A stretch of DNA of 64,000 nucleotides from Sphingobacterium tabacisoli (GTDB lineage Bacteria; Bacteroidota; Bacteroidia; Sphingobacteriales; Sphingobacteriaceae): positions 2,046,001 to 2,110,000 of the forward strand of contig NZ_JAEQMU010000001.1 of assembly GCF_017908035.1 (NCBI RefSeq), in the 5' to 3' direction. The number at the start of each line of letters is the position of its first letter. The first letter of the stretch is position 1. The notes under the pieces are model-generated. The model ran no database searches, had not been told where the DNA came from, and was given only the letters and a program-made list of their open reading frames with translations. Below are positions 54,041 to 62,955 of the stretch, piece after piece. The translations under genes were made by a program, and so were the position numbers.

Positions 54041-54354
54041 CCTTTTACTAACCAATTATTAACCTAAATTATGAATACTAATGCATAAACAAAGCTTATG
54101 CCAAAACTATCATATCCTAGTTTTATCCTTTTTTCTGAAAGTGTATGTATTATTGATTCGATTCTATATCCCAAGGGATCAATGAGCTCTCTCGTTCGTT
54201 TCAATAGACATCAAGAACTTTTTTCATGATAATTTCCTCTCGCATTGGCATTCAAGAGCTCCCCGATAACATCGGCGCTGTCTCATGACTGTTGATGAAC
54301 CGAAGGAATCAGGAAAGTTTTATTCTGCCAAATTATATAATACGCAGAAAAAGG
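54041..54354. other. Unexplained 314-bp gene-free stretch between eno and the DEAD-box helicase
   Basis: No gene family recognised. On the minus strand it leads into the terminator at 54011-54040 and contains short dyads (CCGAT/ATCGG at 54263-54275; GAGCTCT/AGAGCTC at 54184-54190 and 54255-54261) and a 16-codon frame (MPMREEIIMKKVLDVY). On the plus strand TAACCAATTATTAACCTAAATTATG resembles leaders of outer-membrane protein genes but opens only MNTNA-stop. An unknown small RNA or the remnant of a lost gene are both possible. Confidence 0.4.
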
Positions 54355-54362
54355 TATCTTTG
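54355..54362 (+). promoter_or_regulatory. -7 box 4 nt before the DEAD-box start
   Basis: TATCTTTG fits TAnnTTTG; TTGC separates it from ATG 54367. No -33 TTG is seen. Confidence 0.55.
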
Positions 54363-54366
54363 TTGC

Positions 54367-55671
54367 ATGGAATTAACATCGCTCTTAAAAAGACTACAGA
54401 TTGATGATCTGAACAATATGCAAAAAGAGACATTGTCTCAGTTCAACCCAGAGCAAGACTTTATACTACTATCACCGACTGGCTCTGGAAAGACATTAGC
54501 TTTTAGTCTCTTAATTGAACAGCTAATCCAAAGCAAAAAAAATGAAGTACAAATCCTATTAATTGTCCCTACCCGGGAGCTTGCATTACAAATAGAATCC
54601 GTTGTCAAAACAATTATAAAGGGGCATAAAATATTATGTTGCTATGGTGGTCATGATACGAAGATAGAAAGGAATGCATTAAAGGAAGCTCCCGTAATAC
54701 TAATCGGAACCCCCGGCCGGATCATATACCACCTAGAGCGTTCTCATTTTTCAACCGATGGCATCCACACCCTAGTTCTAGACGAATTTGATAAATCCTT
54801 AGAATTGGGGTTCTTAGACCAGTTAGAAAAAATCACAACTGCGACCCACTCTTTGGAACGGAAAATCCTAACATCTGCAACAGATCTTGATGAGTTTCCA
54901 GAAATCCTACCTTTACATAACCCAATAAAACTTGATTTCTTAGCAGATGCTGAAAACAAACCTGCAATTCAATTCAAGAAAACGATATCTCCAGCCCAAC
55001 ACAAACTCAAGACCCTATTTAATTTAATATGTAGCTTGGGAGAGCAGAAAATTCTTATATTTTGTAATCACCGTGATGCAGTAGATCACATCAGCGAATT
55101 ACTTGAAAACAGAGAACTGATTCATGATATGTTTCATGGAGGATTAGAACAACGAGATAGAGAATTAGCGATTCTTAAATTCAGAAATAACAGTAATAGA
55201 ATACTCATTACCACAGATTTGGCGGCAAGGGGATTAGATATTCCCGAAATAGATACTATTATACATTATCAGCTACCGAGCAAGGAAGATGCCTTTGTGC
55301 ATCGAAATGGACGGACGGCCCGAATGAACAATTCAGGCGAAGTGATCATCATGTTAAAACCGGATGATAACTTCACTTACCTACCTGAAGACACGGAAGA
55401 GATTATACTGAACGATCACTATCCCCTGCCAGACAACACGCCCTACTGTACGCTATACATTCCCTTTGGCAAAAAAGACAAAGTAAATAAGATAGACATT
55501 GTTGGATACATCCTGCAAATCCAAGGTCTAGAAAAAGATGATATAGGCTTGATTGAAGTAAAAGATAAAGAATCTTACATAGCGGTAAGAAGAAAGATTG
55601 CCATCAACATCATCAAGAATGGAGGAAACGGCAAAATAAAAGGCAATAAAATTAAGTTCTTCAGAACTTAA
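54367..55671 (+). CDS. DEAD-box RNA helicase with DbpA-like RNA-binding domain
   Basis: ATP-dependent RNA helicase of 434 residues from ATG 54367 (the frame is open 25 codons upstream, through the promoter box, so the earlier start is rejected). Motifs: PTGSGKTLAF (I), PTRELALQ (Ia), GTPGR (Ib), LDEFDKSLELGF as motif II (DEFD in place of DEAD), TSAT (III), FHGGLEQRDRE, LAARGLDIPEIDTIIHY and HRNGRTARM (VI). The last 75 residues (KVNKIDIVGYILQIQGLEKDDIGLIEV) resemble the DbpA RNA-recognition domain that binds 23S rRNA, so a role in large-subunit assembly is likely. Its end overlaps convergent coaD by 4 bp. Confidence 0.92.
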   Translation: MELTSLLKRLQIDDLNNMQKETLSQFNPEQDFILLSPTGSGKTLAFSLLIEQLIQSKKNEVQILLIVPTRELALQIESVVKTIIKGHKILCCYGGHDTKIERNALKEAPVILIGTPGRIIYHLERSHFSTDGIHTLVLDEFDKSLELGFLDQLEKITTATHSLERKILTSATDLDEFPEILPLHNPIKLDFLADAENKPAIQFKKTISPAQHKLKTLFNLICSLGEQKILIFCNHRDAVDHISELLENRELIHDMFHGGLEQRDRELAILKFRNNSNRILITTDLAARGLDIPEIDTIIHYQLPSKEDAFVHRNGRTARMNNSGEVIIMLKPDDNFTYLPEDTEEIILNDHYPLPDNTPYCTLYIPFGKKDKVNKIDIVGYILQIQGLEKDDIGLIEVKDKESYIAVRRKIAINIIKNGGNGKIKGNKIKFFRT

Positions 55672-56135
55672 CCTTTGACAAAGGCTAATATCTCAGGGGG
55701 AACCAATCTATCCACATTTCCCCCATTGCTTAAAATATCCCGAACAATAGTCGAAGAGATATGCGCCGTACCACTCCGACTTATTAAAAAATAAGTCTCT
55801 ATCGATGGTGCCATGATAAGGTTATTTTGCGCTATAGCATCTTCGTACTCAAAATCTTTAGTATTACGAAGACCTCTAAGGATAAAAGTAGCGCCTATTT
55901 TTTTACAATAATCGACAGTCAAACCGGTAAAGACATCGACCACAACACGATCTTGACCTCGATACAGCTCTTCAATAGCCGACTTTCTCTCCTCATTTCC
56001 CATAAGACCCTTTTTTGAAGCGTTCACTCCTACCGCAATATAAACCTTATCAAAGAGCGTTAATGAACGATCCACTAAATCCTTATGAGCGTATGTAAAA
56101 GGATCGAATGACCCTGGAAAAACTGCTATTTTCAT
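55668..56135 (-). CDS. coaD: Phosphopantetheine adenylyltransferase
   Basis: Makes dephospho-CoA from 4'-phosphopantetheine and ATP. 155 residues, standard size. FPGSFDPFTYAH with His17 gives the (T/H)xxH nucleotidyl-transferase motif, VNASKKGLM, GLTVDYCKK, LRGLRNTKDFEYE and the C-terminal ISSTIVRDIL (ISSxxVR motif) are in place. It lies 21 nt behind rsmD on the same strand, a pairing common in bacteria. coaA lies far away at 9.2 kb. It converges with the DEAD-box gene by a 4-bp overlap without a terminator. Confidence 0.96.
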   Translation of the reverse strand: MKIAVFPGSFDPFTYAHKDLVDRSLTLFDKVYIAVGVNASKKGLMGNEERKSAIEELYRGQDRVVVDVFTGLTVDYCKKIGATFILRGLRNTKDFEYEDAIAQNNLIMAPSIETYFLISRSGTAHISSTIVRDILSNGGNVDRLVPPEILAFVKG

Positions 56136-56156
56136 ATCTACATTAAATACTATCTT

Positions 56157-56729
56157 TTATTCAATATTTCCCGTACTAGCATTGATGTCTATATCAGGTT
56201 GCCTATAAAAGCTAAACGACGAATTTCCGTACGTCCTAGTCTCTAAATGATAATCATGTGCTGCTAATTTACGCATCGTCGGATGCTCTACCACCAGGAT
56301 ACCACCAGAAGCCAACAAACCATTGGTTAGGATCAGTTCTGGCAATTGAGGCAACACTCCGATATCGTAAGGAGGGTCAGCAAAAATAAAATCAAATGAA
56401 TCTTTACAACTCTGCACAAACTTAAGAACGTCGGCTTTACGTGTGCGAATCACATCTAAATTATGCTTAGTAGCAATCTCTCGAACATACAATAAGCATT
56501 TATTATGAATATCTACAGCATCAACTTCCTTTGCCCCTCTCGAGGCGAGTTCGAACGAAATATTCCCTGTTCCACAAAATAAATCCAAACATTTAACCTC
56601 ATCCCATTCGACATATTGCTGCAGGATATTGAATAACGCCTCTTTAGCGATGTCAGTGGTAGGCCGAACCGGCAAATTAGTCGGAGGATTAAGTCTAATC
56701 CCTTTCAATGTCCCTCCAATTATACGCAT
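56157..56729 (-). CDS. rsmD: 16S rRNA (guanine-966-N2) methyltransferase
   Basis: Methylates G966 of 16S rRNA using SAM. 190 residues. MRIIGGTLKGIRLNPP, RPTTDIAKEALFNIL, LDLFCGTGNISFELASRGA (SAM site), and the catalytic DPPYDIG (N-MTase motif IV) are diagnostic. It is coupled to DUF3822 (10-bp overlap) and followed by coaD, a neighbourhood common in Bacteroidota. Family is firm; the G966 specificity follows from it. Confidence 0.95.
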   Translation of the reverse strand: MRIIGGTLKGIRLNPPTNLPVRPTTDIAKEALFNILQQYVEWDEVKCLDLFCGTGNISFELASRGAKEVDAVDIHNKCLLYVREIATKHNLDVIRTRKADVLKFVQSCKDSFDFIFADPPYDIGVLPQLPELILTNGLLASGGILVVEHPTMRKLAAHDYHLETRTYGNSSFSFYRQPDIDINASTGNIE

Positions 56730-57514
56730 GATACACTATCTGCTAGAACATTCAATTCTTCCAAGCGTAGTGACACTTCGCTATGAGTTGTAATCCATTT
56801 CTCTTTAGGTTGAATCATATCAACCCACTCTCCATATCTATTCAATCGTACAAACCACTCAGACTCTCTAGAAGTCCCGCTGAGTAATATTTTAGGCACT
56901 TTTTCCTTAATCGAAAAGTTTTTAAACACATTCAATATAAAATAACTAAGATCATCCGGAGTAGCTATCTCAAAGGTATTATACAATCTTAGCTCGCCAT
57001 TTATAAATAGAAATATATCTGCTTGATCATCGTACAAATGAACACCAAGGACTTCTCCCTGAATAGGAATATAACTCTGTGCCTGATTTAGGACCACTTC
57101 AAAGTAAGGAACAAAGTCTGCCTCAGCAAAAATCTTCTTCCAACGATTATACAACAATTGATCATACTGAAATAATGCAGTGACTCCAAGTGCCTCAATA
57201 TGCTTAGAAGTAATCCGGCTAATATCACTTTCTGCAAAATAGTCTACATAGAGCCCTTTCTCTGTTTCATGATATACCTCAGAAGGTACCCAAATCAAAT
57301 CTTGATGGGGAAGATTTACACAAACCTTTTTAAATGGCAAGCTCAATATCTTAATCGCCTCTGCAGAAGGATTCAAGTTATCATAGGTCATGTAGACCAG
57401 AACCTGCTTATCTTCATCCACCACTACGAGGTGATCATTCTGAAAATCACTCTGAACAAGGAGTGAATAAGTCGATACATAGTGAAAATGAAAATCGTCT
57501 GCTGTATAATTCAT
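56720..57514 (-). CDS. DUF3822 family protein
   Basis: Function unknown, typical of Bacteroidota. The frame begins at TTG 57553, but ATG 57514 (MNYTADDFHFHYVSTYSLLV) is the better start, since the upstream promoter box (57551-57558) overlaps the TTG. That gives 264 residues. The fold looks like an actin/ATPase-like duplication: two beta-alpha blocks (SLLVQSDFQNDHLVVVDEDKQVLVYMTYD and GVHLYDDQADIFLFINGELRLYNTFE). No signal peptide. It overlaps rsmD by 10 bp and runs into rsmD and coaD, so it is probably translated with them. Confidence 0.82.
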   Translation of the reverse strand: MNYTADDFHFHYVSTYSLLVQSDFQNDHLVVVDEDKQVLVYMTYDNLNPSAEAIKILSLPFKKVCVNLPHQDLIWVPSEVYHETEKGLYVDYFAESDISRITSKHIEALGVTALFQYDQLLYNRWKKIFAEADFVPYFEVVLNQAQSYIPIQGEVLGVHLYDDQADIFLFINGELRLYNTFEIATPDDLSYFILNVFKNFSIKEKVPKILLSGTSRESEWFVRLNRYGEWVDMIQPKEKWITTHSEVSLRLEELNVLADSVSCV

Positions 57515-57550
57515 ATGTGTGATAAGATAAAGATAAATCGCCCAATCAAA

Positions 57551-57599
57551 CAAAATTAGCTTTTACAATTGAAATGACAAACCTTTTTGGATAACTTTG
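57551..57599. promoter_or_regulatory. Divergent promoters of DUF3822 and the RecD-like helicase
   Basis: Minus-strand TAATTTTG (57551-57558) precedes DUF3822. On the plus strand TTG (57569-57571), 20-nt spacer and TAACTTTG (57592-57599) precede the helicase, ending 3 nt before GTG 57603. Confidence 0.65.
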
Positions 57600-57602
57600 A
57601 AC

Positions 57603-59021
57603 GTGTTCATCAACAATTTGCTTTTACAACAATTCACTTGGGCTCCAACAGAGCAGCAGAAGGAAGTATTTCTTCTCTTATCCGAATTTCTACATACTTT
57701 TTCGAATACCTCATGCTTTATCCTTAAAGGTTATGCCGGTACCGGAAAAACGACGATAATAAGCGCATTGGTTAACAGTCTTCCCACTATTCGCAAAAAA
57801 AGTGTATTACTGGCTCCGACCGGGCGTGCTGCCAAAGTAATGGGGGCCTATTCAGGCAGAAATGCCTTAACAATTCATAAAAAAATATACCGAAAGCGTA
57901 ATGTTACTTCGCTTCAAATGGATTTTGAGCTTGCTGAGAACCTCCATGAGAACACCTTGTTTATCGTCGATGAAGCTTCCATGATTACAACAGAAGGATT
58001 CAGCCTATTTTCTAGTGGCTTACTCAGCGATTTAATATCCTATGTTCAATCCGGCAAGAACTGTTGCCTGATATTTGTAGGAGACAGTGCCCAGTTACCC
58101 CCTGTCGGATTGGATAATAGTCCAGCATTAGATCCCGAATTTATGCAGTTAGAATTTGGTCTTGATGTACATACTTACGAGCTGACAGACGTCGTCCGAC
58201 AAGAAAAAGGCTCTGGCATATTATTCAATGCCACAAAAATCAGAAATGAAATCCGCCTCGACGAAGAATCTCCCCAATATACTTTTCCAAAGTTTATCAC
58301 CAAACAATTCACCGATATTTTTAGGATGAATGGAGACAAACTCATCGAGGGATTACACTACGCATATGATAAATTTGACGTAGAAAACTGTATGGTTATC
58401 TGCCGTTCGAATAAGTCAGCGAATCTTTACAACAAACATATCCGTAATCAGATCTTATTCCGAGAGGAAGAGATCACAGGATCTGACCGTATTATGGTTG
58501 TCAAGAACAATTACTACTGGTTGCAACAACATGACGAACAGCACACCGGTTTTATCGCTAATGGTGATATGGCTGTGATTCGAAAAGTAGGTAACATCCA
58601 TGAGATGCACGGTTTTCGATTTGCTGACCTTTATCTTGAATTTATGGACAACAACGAAGGCGATGCAATCCGCTGTCGTGTCAACCTAGACAGCCTTCAT
58701 GTAGATGCGCCTTCCTTACCTTACGAACAACAGCAACAGCTTTATGAGTCTATTGCTAAAGACTATGCTGACATTTCACAAAAAAGAGATCGACTAGAAG
58801 CGATCAAAAAAGACCCTTACTACAACGCTTTACAAATCAAGTTTGCCTATGCCATTACCTGTCACAAAGCACAAGGAGGGCAATGGCCTCTCGTTTTTGT
58901 AGACCAAGGCTATATGACAGATGAAATGTTGAACACCGAATTTTTAAGATGGCTCTATACGGGTATTACACGGGCTACAAGAGAACTCTTCTTGGTCAAC
59001 TTCAATGAAAAGTTCTACTAG
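57603..59021 (+). CDS. RecD-like/AAA SF1B DNA helicase
   Basis: DNA helicase or ATPase of 472 residues. Walker A is LKGYAGTGKTTIISALV (about 42-57), then LLAPTGRAAKVMG, Walker B FIVDEASMI, GDSAQLPPVG (motif III), ELTDVVRQEKGSGI, and CHKAQGGQWPLVFVD...GITRATRELFLV (motifs V/VI). This is a RecD2/Pif1-type arrangement with a UvrD-like end, common as a lone gene in Bacteroidota. The gene opens with TTG 57597, but that overlaps the -7 box; GTG 57603 is preferred and would make a leaderless mRNA. Divergent from DUF3822. Confidence 0.88.
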   Translation: MFINNLLLQQFTWAPTEQQKEVFLLLSEFLHTFSNTSCFILKGYAGTGKTTIISALVNSLPTIRKKSVLLAPTGRAAKVMGAYSGRNALTIHKKIYRKRNVTSLQMDFELAENLHENTLFIVDEASMITTEGFSLFSSGLLSDLISYVQSGKNCCLIFVGDSAQLPPVGLDNSPALDPEFMQLEFGLDVHTYELTDVVRQEKGSGILFNATKIRNEIRLDEESPQYTFPKFITKQFTDIFRMNGDKLIEGLHYAYDKFDVENCMVICRSNKSANLYNKHIRNQILFREEEITGSDRIMVVKNNYYWLQQHDEQHTGFIANGDMAVIRKVGNIHEMHGFRFADLYLEFMDNNEGDAIRCRVNLDSLHVDAPSLPYEQQQQLYESIAKDYADISQKRDRLEAIKKDPYYNALQIKFAYAITCHKAQGGQWPLVFVDQGYMTDEMLNTEFLRWLYTGITRATRELFLVNFNEKFY

Positions 59022-59107
59022 CTATCAAAAATATTACAGCTATCCATCGTTTCTCCTTAAATAAAAGGATATTTTAGCTACCTAAATTATTAACATTTTC
59101 ATTTGAC

Positions 59108-61594
59108 ATGAAGTACTATTTATTAGGTTTATTAGCCTTATGTGTGCGCTTTGGGCATGCTCAAGAAGCAGAAAAACCGGTCAAGCCGAATTACTCCCAA
59201 GCGGCGAAGTATGCCCCTAGTAAGTTGAGAAATTTAATCTTTTCAACTGATGTAAAACCGAATTGGATTAATCATAGTGACAAATTTTGGTATGAATACA
59301 CCACACCATCTGGCAAGAATTGGTATTTGGTAGACCCCGCTGCCCGAAAAAAAACAAGCCTTTTTGATAATGCAGAAATGGCGGCAAAGGTCACTTCTAT
59401 CGTCCGAAACCCATTTGATGCGCAACATCTTACTTTAGATAACCTTCGTTTTATGGACAATGAAAATGTCATTCGTTTCGAAGTTCAGAGTACAAAAGAC
59501 ACGGTAAAAAGCAAAGAAGAGATTGAAAAACAAACCAACAAAAAGGATACCATCAAACGGAAAAACTTTCATTTTGAATACAACATTGTATCTAGAGAAT
59601 TAAAAGAAATCAGTGATACGACAAAAGAAAAGACAAGACCAAGTTGGGCCAGCTTTAATCCGGATACAACTCGAGTTTACTTCGCAAAAAACTACAACTT
59701 ATACTGGATGGATTATGCGAACTATCTCAAAGCCTCTAAAGATGAAAAAGACTCCACTATAATCGAGCATCAGATCACTACCGATGGTGTACAATACTAT
59801 GCTTGGGGAGGTGATCAATACAGCACTACCACTGCTGATAAAAAGACTCAGGAGGAAGAATTAAAAAAACGCAAAGGAGTTTGGCTTAATTGGTCGCCTA
59901 ATGGTAAACACTTCGCGATCTCCAGAAAAGACAATCGCGCTATTTCTGACCTTTGGGTAATTAATAATGTTGGAGGCAAACGTCCTACATTAGAGACCTA
60001 CAAATACTTAATGCCTGGTGAAAAAGATTCTACCGAAGCTGAATTATACATTTTCAATACAGACAATCACCAACCTAAACAAGTAACTATTGCCGCTTTT
60101 AAAAACCAAACACTTAACTTATGGGGACAGGAAAGAACGAAAGCTAGTTTCAAAGGCAAACACTACATTAACTATTGGCTGGGCAACAATCAGGAATTCT
60201 ACATGGCTCGCTCCAGTCGGGATTTGAAAAAAATAGATGTTATTGCAGTCAATGTCGATGGCAGTACACGTATCCTCGTAGAAGAGCGCTCCAATGTTTA
60301 TTTAGATATCAAAGCCCCTAAACTAGTCAATAATGGCAAGCAATTTATACATTGGTCTCAACGCGATGGCTGGGGACATTTTTACCTATATGACATACAA
60401 GGCAAGTTAATACATCAGATTACAAAAGGAGATTTCCATTGTGATGAGTTGACCGCTTATCAGGAGTCAACAGGTAGTTTGTTTTTCAAAGCTAACGGTA
60501 AAGAAAAAGGCATAGACCCATATTATACTTTTTACTACTCCGTGAACAAAAACGGAGGTACTCCAAGATTATTGACTCCGGGAGACTTTGATCACCAAGT
60601 CGAAGTTAGTGAAAGTGGTAACTATATCGTAGACAATTTCTCTCGCGTCAATTCCAAACCTGTTAGTAATCTATACAGTGCTTCTGGGCAACTTATTATG
60701 AAATTAGAAGAGGCCGATTTGTCACAGCTTTTCGCAACAGGGTACAAATTTCCGGAGCCTTTCAAAGTCAAAGCTGGAGATGGTATTACCGACCTATATG
60801 GTGTTATGTACAAACCATTCGACTTCGATTCGACAAAGACCTACCCAATTATCGAGTACGTATACCCAGGACCACAGACTGAAGCGGTCAACAAAAGCTT
60901 CGGCAGGGGCATGGATCGGATTGACCGCTTAGCGCAAATGGGATTCATCGTGATTTCTGTAGGAAACCGGGGCGGACATCCTTCCCGTTCAAAATGGTAC
61001 CATACATACGGTTATGGAAATTTGAGAGATTATGGACTAGAAGACAAAAAAGTTGTAGCCGAGCAATTGGCAAATAAACATTCCTTCATCGACATCAATA
61101 GAGTAGGTATTACAGGTCATTCTGGAGGTGGTTTTATGTCTACTGCGGCGATGCTGGTATATCCTGACTTCTTTAAAGTCGCTGTATCTGGCGCAGGGAA
61201 CCATGAAAACAACATCTATAACAGATGGTGGTCAGAGCGTCACCATGGAGTCAAAGAGGAAGTTTCTTCAAAAGGAGACACATCTTTTAACTACCAAATC
61301 GAAAAAAACACCGAATTAGCGAAAAACCTAAAAGGAAAACTCTTGATCGTAACAGGAGACATTGATAATAACGTCCACCCAGCCAACTCCATCCGTATGG
61401 TCGATGCACTAATCAAAGCAAACAAAAGATTTGATTTTGTGTTATTACCAGGACAACGACATGCATTCGGAGATATGACAGAATACTTCTTTTGGAAAAT
61501 GGCCGACTACTTTAGTGAACACCTATTGGGTTCATCTAAAATAAACGAAGTCGACATGACAGAGATCAATAAAGAACGTCCTTTAAGACGCTAA
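59108..61594 (+). CDS. Second DPP IV/prolyl oligopeptidase-like S9 peptidase
   Basis: Exported serine peptidase, 828 residues, with a signal peptide (about 1-18, GHA-Q). The propeller region (about 100-560) contains SWASFNPDTTRVYFAKN and WLNWSPNGKHFAISR blades. The alpha/beta hydrolase domain has Ser672 in GHSGGGF, Asp753 in IDNNVH and His785 in GQRHAF. The elbow GHSGGGF lacks the Tyr found in the GHSYGGY of the paralogue at 18.7 kb. It is 120 residues longer than that protein and has no obvious Glu-Glu motif. It is followed after 6 nt by an unknown helical protein gene. Confidence 0.9.
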   Translation: MKYYLLGLLALCVRFGHAQEAEKPVKPNYSQAAKYAPSKLRNLIFSTDVKPNWINHSDKFWYEYTTPSGKNWYLVDPAARKKTSLFDNAEMAAKVTSIVRNPFDAQHLTLDNLRFMDNENVIRFEVQSTKDTVKSKEEIEKQTNKKDTIKRKNFHFEYNIVSRELKEISDTTKEKTRPSWASFNPDTTRVYFAKNYNLYWMDYANYLKASKDEKDSTIIEHQITTDGVQYYAWGGDQYSTTTADKKTQEEELKKRKGVWLNWSPNGKHFAISRKDNRAISDLWVINNVGGKRPTLETYKYLMPGEKDSTEAELYIFNTDNHQPKQVTIAAFKNQTLNLWGQERTKASFKGKHYINYWLGNNQEFYMARSSRDLKKIDVIAVNVDGSTRILVEERSNVYLDIKAPKLVNNGKQFIHWSQRDGWGHFYLYDIQGKLIHQITKGDFHCDELTAYQESTGSLFFKANGKEKGIDPYYTFYYSVNKNGGTPRLLTPGDFDHQVEVSESGNYIVDNFSRVNSKPVSNLYSASGQLIMKLEEADLSQLFATGYKFPEPFKVKAGDGITDLYGVMYKPFDFDSTKTYPIIEYVYPGPQTEAVNKSFGRGMDRIDRLAQMGFIVISVGNRGGHPSRSKWYHTYGYGNLRDYGLEDKKVVAEQLANKHSFIDINRVGITGHSGGGFMSTAAMLVYPDFFKVAVSGAGNHENNIYNRWWSERHHGVKEEVSSKGDTSFNYQIEKNTELAKNLKGKLLIVTGDIDNNVHPANSIRMVDALIKANKRFDFVLLPGQRHAFGDMTEYFFWKMADYFSEHLLGSSKINEVDMTEINKERPLRR

Positions 61595-61600
61595 CTATAA

Positions 61601-62146
61601 ATGGACAAAATACGATTCAATACCATTTCAGAAGCACTGTACATATACAGTGCTTCTGACTTTAAAACAGCTGTTTTAGAGTCCATCTCGGTCGACGAGC
61701 TAATCTTCATAAGCGCATCGACAGAAGTGCCACGCGCGGCCTTCCGAGCTGCCTGGGCTTTAGAACACCTTCTCCTTCATTCTCCTGCTTTATTGCATCA
61801 GTACCGAGGACAAATTATAGATCTGTATACTTCAAGTAATAACTGGAGCGTACTAAGAAGTATAACTAAGCTAATTATAGAGCTGACCAAAACCAGTAGT
61901 AAAACCACAACATTATTGAGTGACGAGCAGGAAGAAGGGCTATTAGAAAAAACATTTCAAGTCTTGGCGGCAGTAGATTGCCCAATAGCTGTTCGGTGCA
62001 ATGCCTATGATATCTTATTTAACTTCACAATGAAGTATGAATGGTTAGCACGGGAACTACGCACACAGATTCATTTCGATTTAGAAAAAAATAAAACCCC
62101 TGCATTATCCAGCAGAGGTCAAAAAATCTTAAAAAAAATAAGGTAA
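61601..62146 (+). CDS. Unknown alpha-helical (HEAT-like) protein
   Basis: No family recognised. 181 residues, no signal peptide, almost entirely predicted helix with about four short helical pairs (ELIFISASTEVPRAAFRAAWALEHLLLH, NNWSVLRSITKLIIELTKT, EKTFQVLAAVDCPIAVRCNAYDILFNF), which resembles HEAT/ARM-type repeats. The ATG lies 6 nt behind the S9 peptidase stop codon and is probably co-transcribed. A perfect 14-bp hairpin covers codons 10-20. The last 60 bp also hold a terminator for the convergent gene. It is probably real since codon use and spacing match its neighbours. Confidence 0.75.
   Translation: MDKIRFNTISEALYIYSASDFKTAVLESISVDELIFISASTEVPRAAFRAAWALEHLLLHSPALLHQYRGQIIDLYTSSNNWSVLRSITKLIIELTKTSSKTTTLLSDEQEEGLLEKTFQVLAAVDCPIAVRCNAYDILFNFTMKYEWLARELRTQIHFDLEKNKTPALSSRGQKILKKIR
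61628..61659 (+). repeat. Perfect 14-bp hairpin inside the start of the helical-protein gene
   Basis: TCAGAAGCACTGTA (61628-61641) and its exact complement (61646-61659) flank a 4-nt loop CATA, 27 nt into the CDS. No U-tract follows. It may limit translation or protect the mRNA. Confidence 0.8.
62084..62118 (-). terminator. Intrinsic terminator of the outer-membrane gene, inside the convergent CDS
   Basis: On the minus strand CCTCTGC/GCAGGGG (62112-62118 with 62097-62103), 8-nt loop, followed by a T-rich stretch (A at 62084-62096). It lies within the last codons of the plus-strand gene. Confidence 0.65.
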
Positions 62147-62150
62147 TCCC

Positions 62151-62936
62151 TTAAAAGGAATATCTAGCTCCTAACGAATACATCGTATACATATCATTCT
62201 TAGTGCCTATCCTTCTAAATTGCTCATCGTATGGCATATAACCATCTAACAAGTCATTATTAGCAAAATTAAACTGCGCATTGACCAAGGCACTCCAATA
62301 ACTACCTGTTTTGGAATAGCGTCTATTGATAGGAACAGCTAGGCCAACATTGGCAGTGGGCATCGTGTAAGAATTAATTTTCTTTTTAAAAATGGGCACC
62401 CCGTTTTCGTCATAATGGTCTATTGGCCCATAGTTTCCTGGTGGGACAGTTCCCTTATAGTCAGCTTCATAATAATTGTCATCCCGAAATACATTGTCCT
62501 TATAATTATTCATGATTCCGAGCATACCTACCCCCACATAAAATGAGTTTTTCAACACATCTAATGCCGAATGCTGAAAACCTCCCGAAGAGAAGAACTC
62601 AAAGGGATGAAATGTTAACATGAGACCTCCAGCCATATAGTTATTCTTTGTTTCACGGAAATCCACAAGTGAAGACATGGCTTCCAGTGAACCGAACTGT
62701 CCTTCCACCCCAACATAGAAGCCTCTTTTTACCTGATAGTCACCTTTCAAAAAGAAAGCCTTTCCCATCGTTCCTGCCTTATCAATATCACCATATAAAT
62801 GAGTCAGCCCCACTCCAGCAGCAACATGATAGCGCTTCGTTTCATTCTGTATTCCATATGGTGTGGGACAACCTTCTTGCGCTTTAACAGCTGAAACTCC
62901 TAAAATAAAAATTGCGGCGAGTGTAGTTCTAAGCAT
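62151..62936 (-). CDS. Outer-membrane beta-barrel protein (THC0290-like)
   Basis: Exported protein of 261 residues with a signal peptide (about 1-19, VKAQ). The rest is typical of small Bacteroidota beta-barrel proteins: alternating hydrophobic and aromatic strands (YHVAAGVGLTHLYGDID, GFYVGVEGQFGSL, YMAGGLMLTFHPF, YWSALVNAQFNFAN), ending in MYSLGARYSF with a terminal Phe, the outer-membrane insertion signal. GDIDKAG early in the chain is characteristic of the THC0290_0291 group. Function unknown. Its terminator is inside the convergent unknown gene. ruvB lies 19 nt upstream on the same strand, so the two may share a transcript. Confidence 0.82.
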   Translation of the reverse strand: MLRTTLAAIFILGVSAVKAQEGCPTPYGIQNETKRYHVAAGVGLTHLYGDIDKAGTMGKAFFLKGDYQVKRGFYVGVEGQFGSLEAMSSLVDFRETKNNYMAGGLMLTFHPFEFFSSGGFQHSALDVLKNSFYVGVGMLGIMNNYKDNVFRDDNYYEADYKGTVPPGNYGPIDHYDENGVPIFKKKINSYTMPTANVGLAVPINRRYSKTGSYWSALVNAQFNFANNDLLDGYMPYDEQFRRIGTKNDMYTMYSLGARYSF

Positions 62937-62955
62937 ATATTAATCCTATTTAACA

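Noticed and set aside
57597..57602. TTG 57597 as start of the RecD-like helicase
   Set aside because: It lies inside the TAACTTTG promoter box; GTG 57603 fits the leaderless pattern better.
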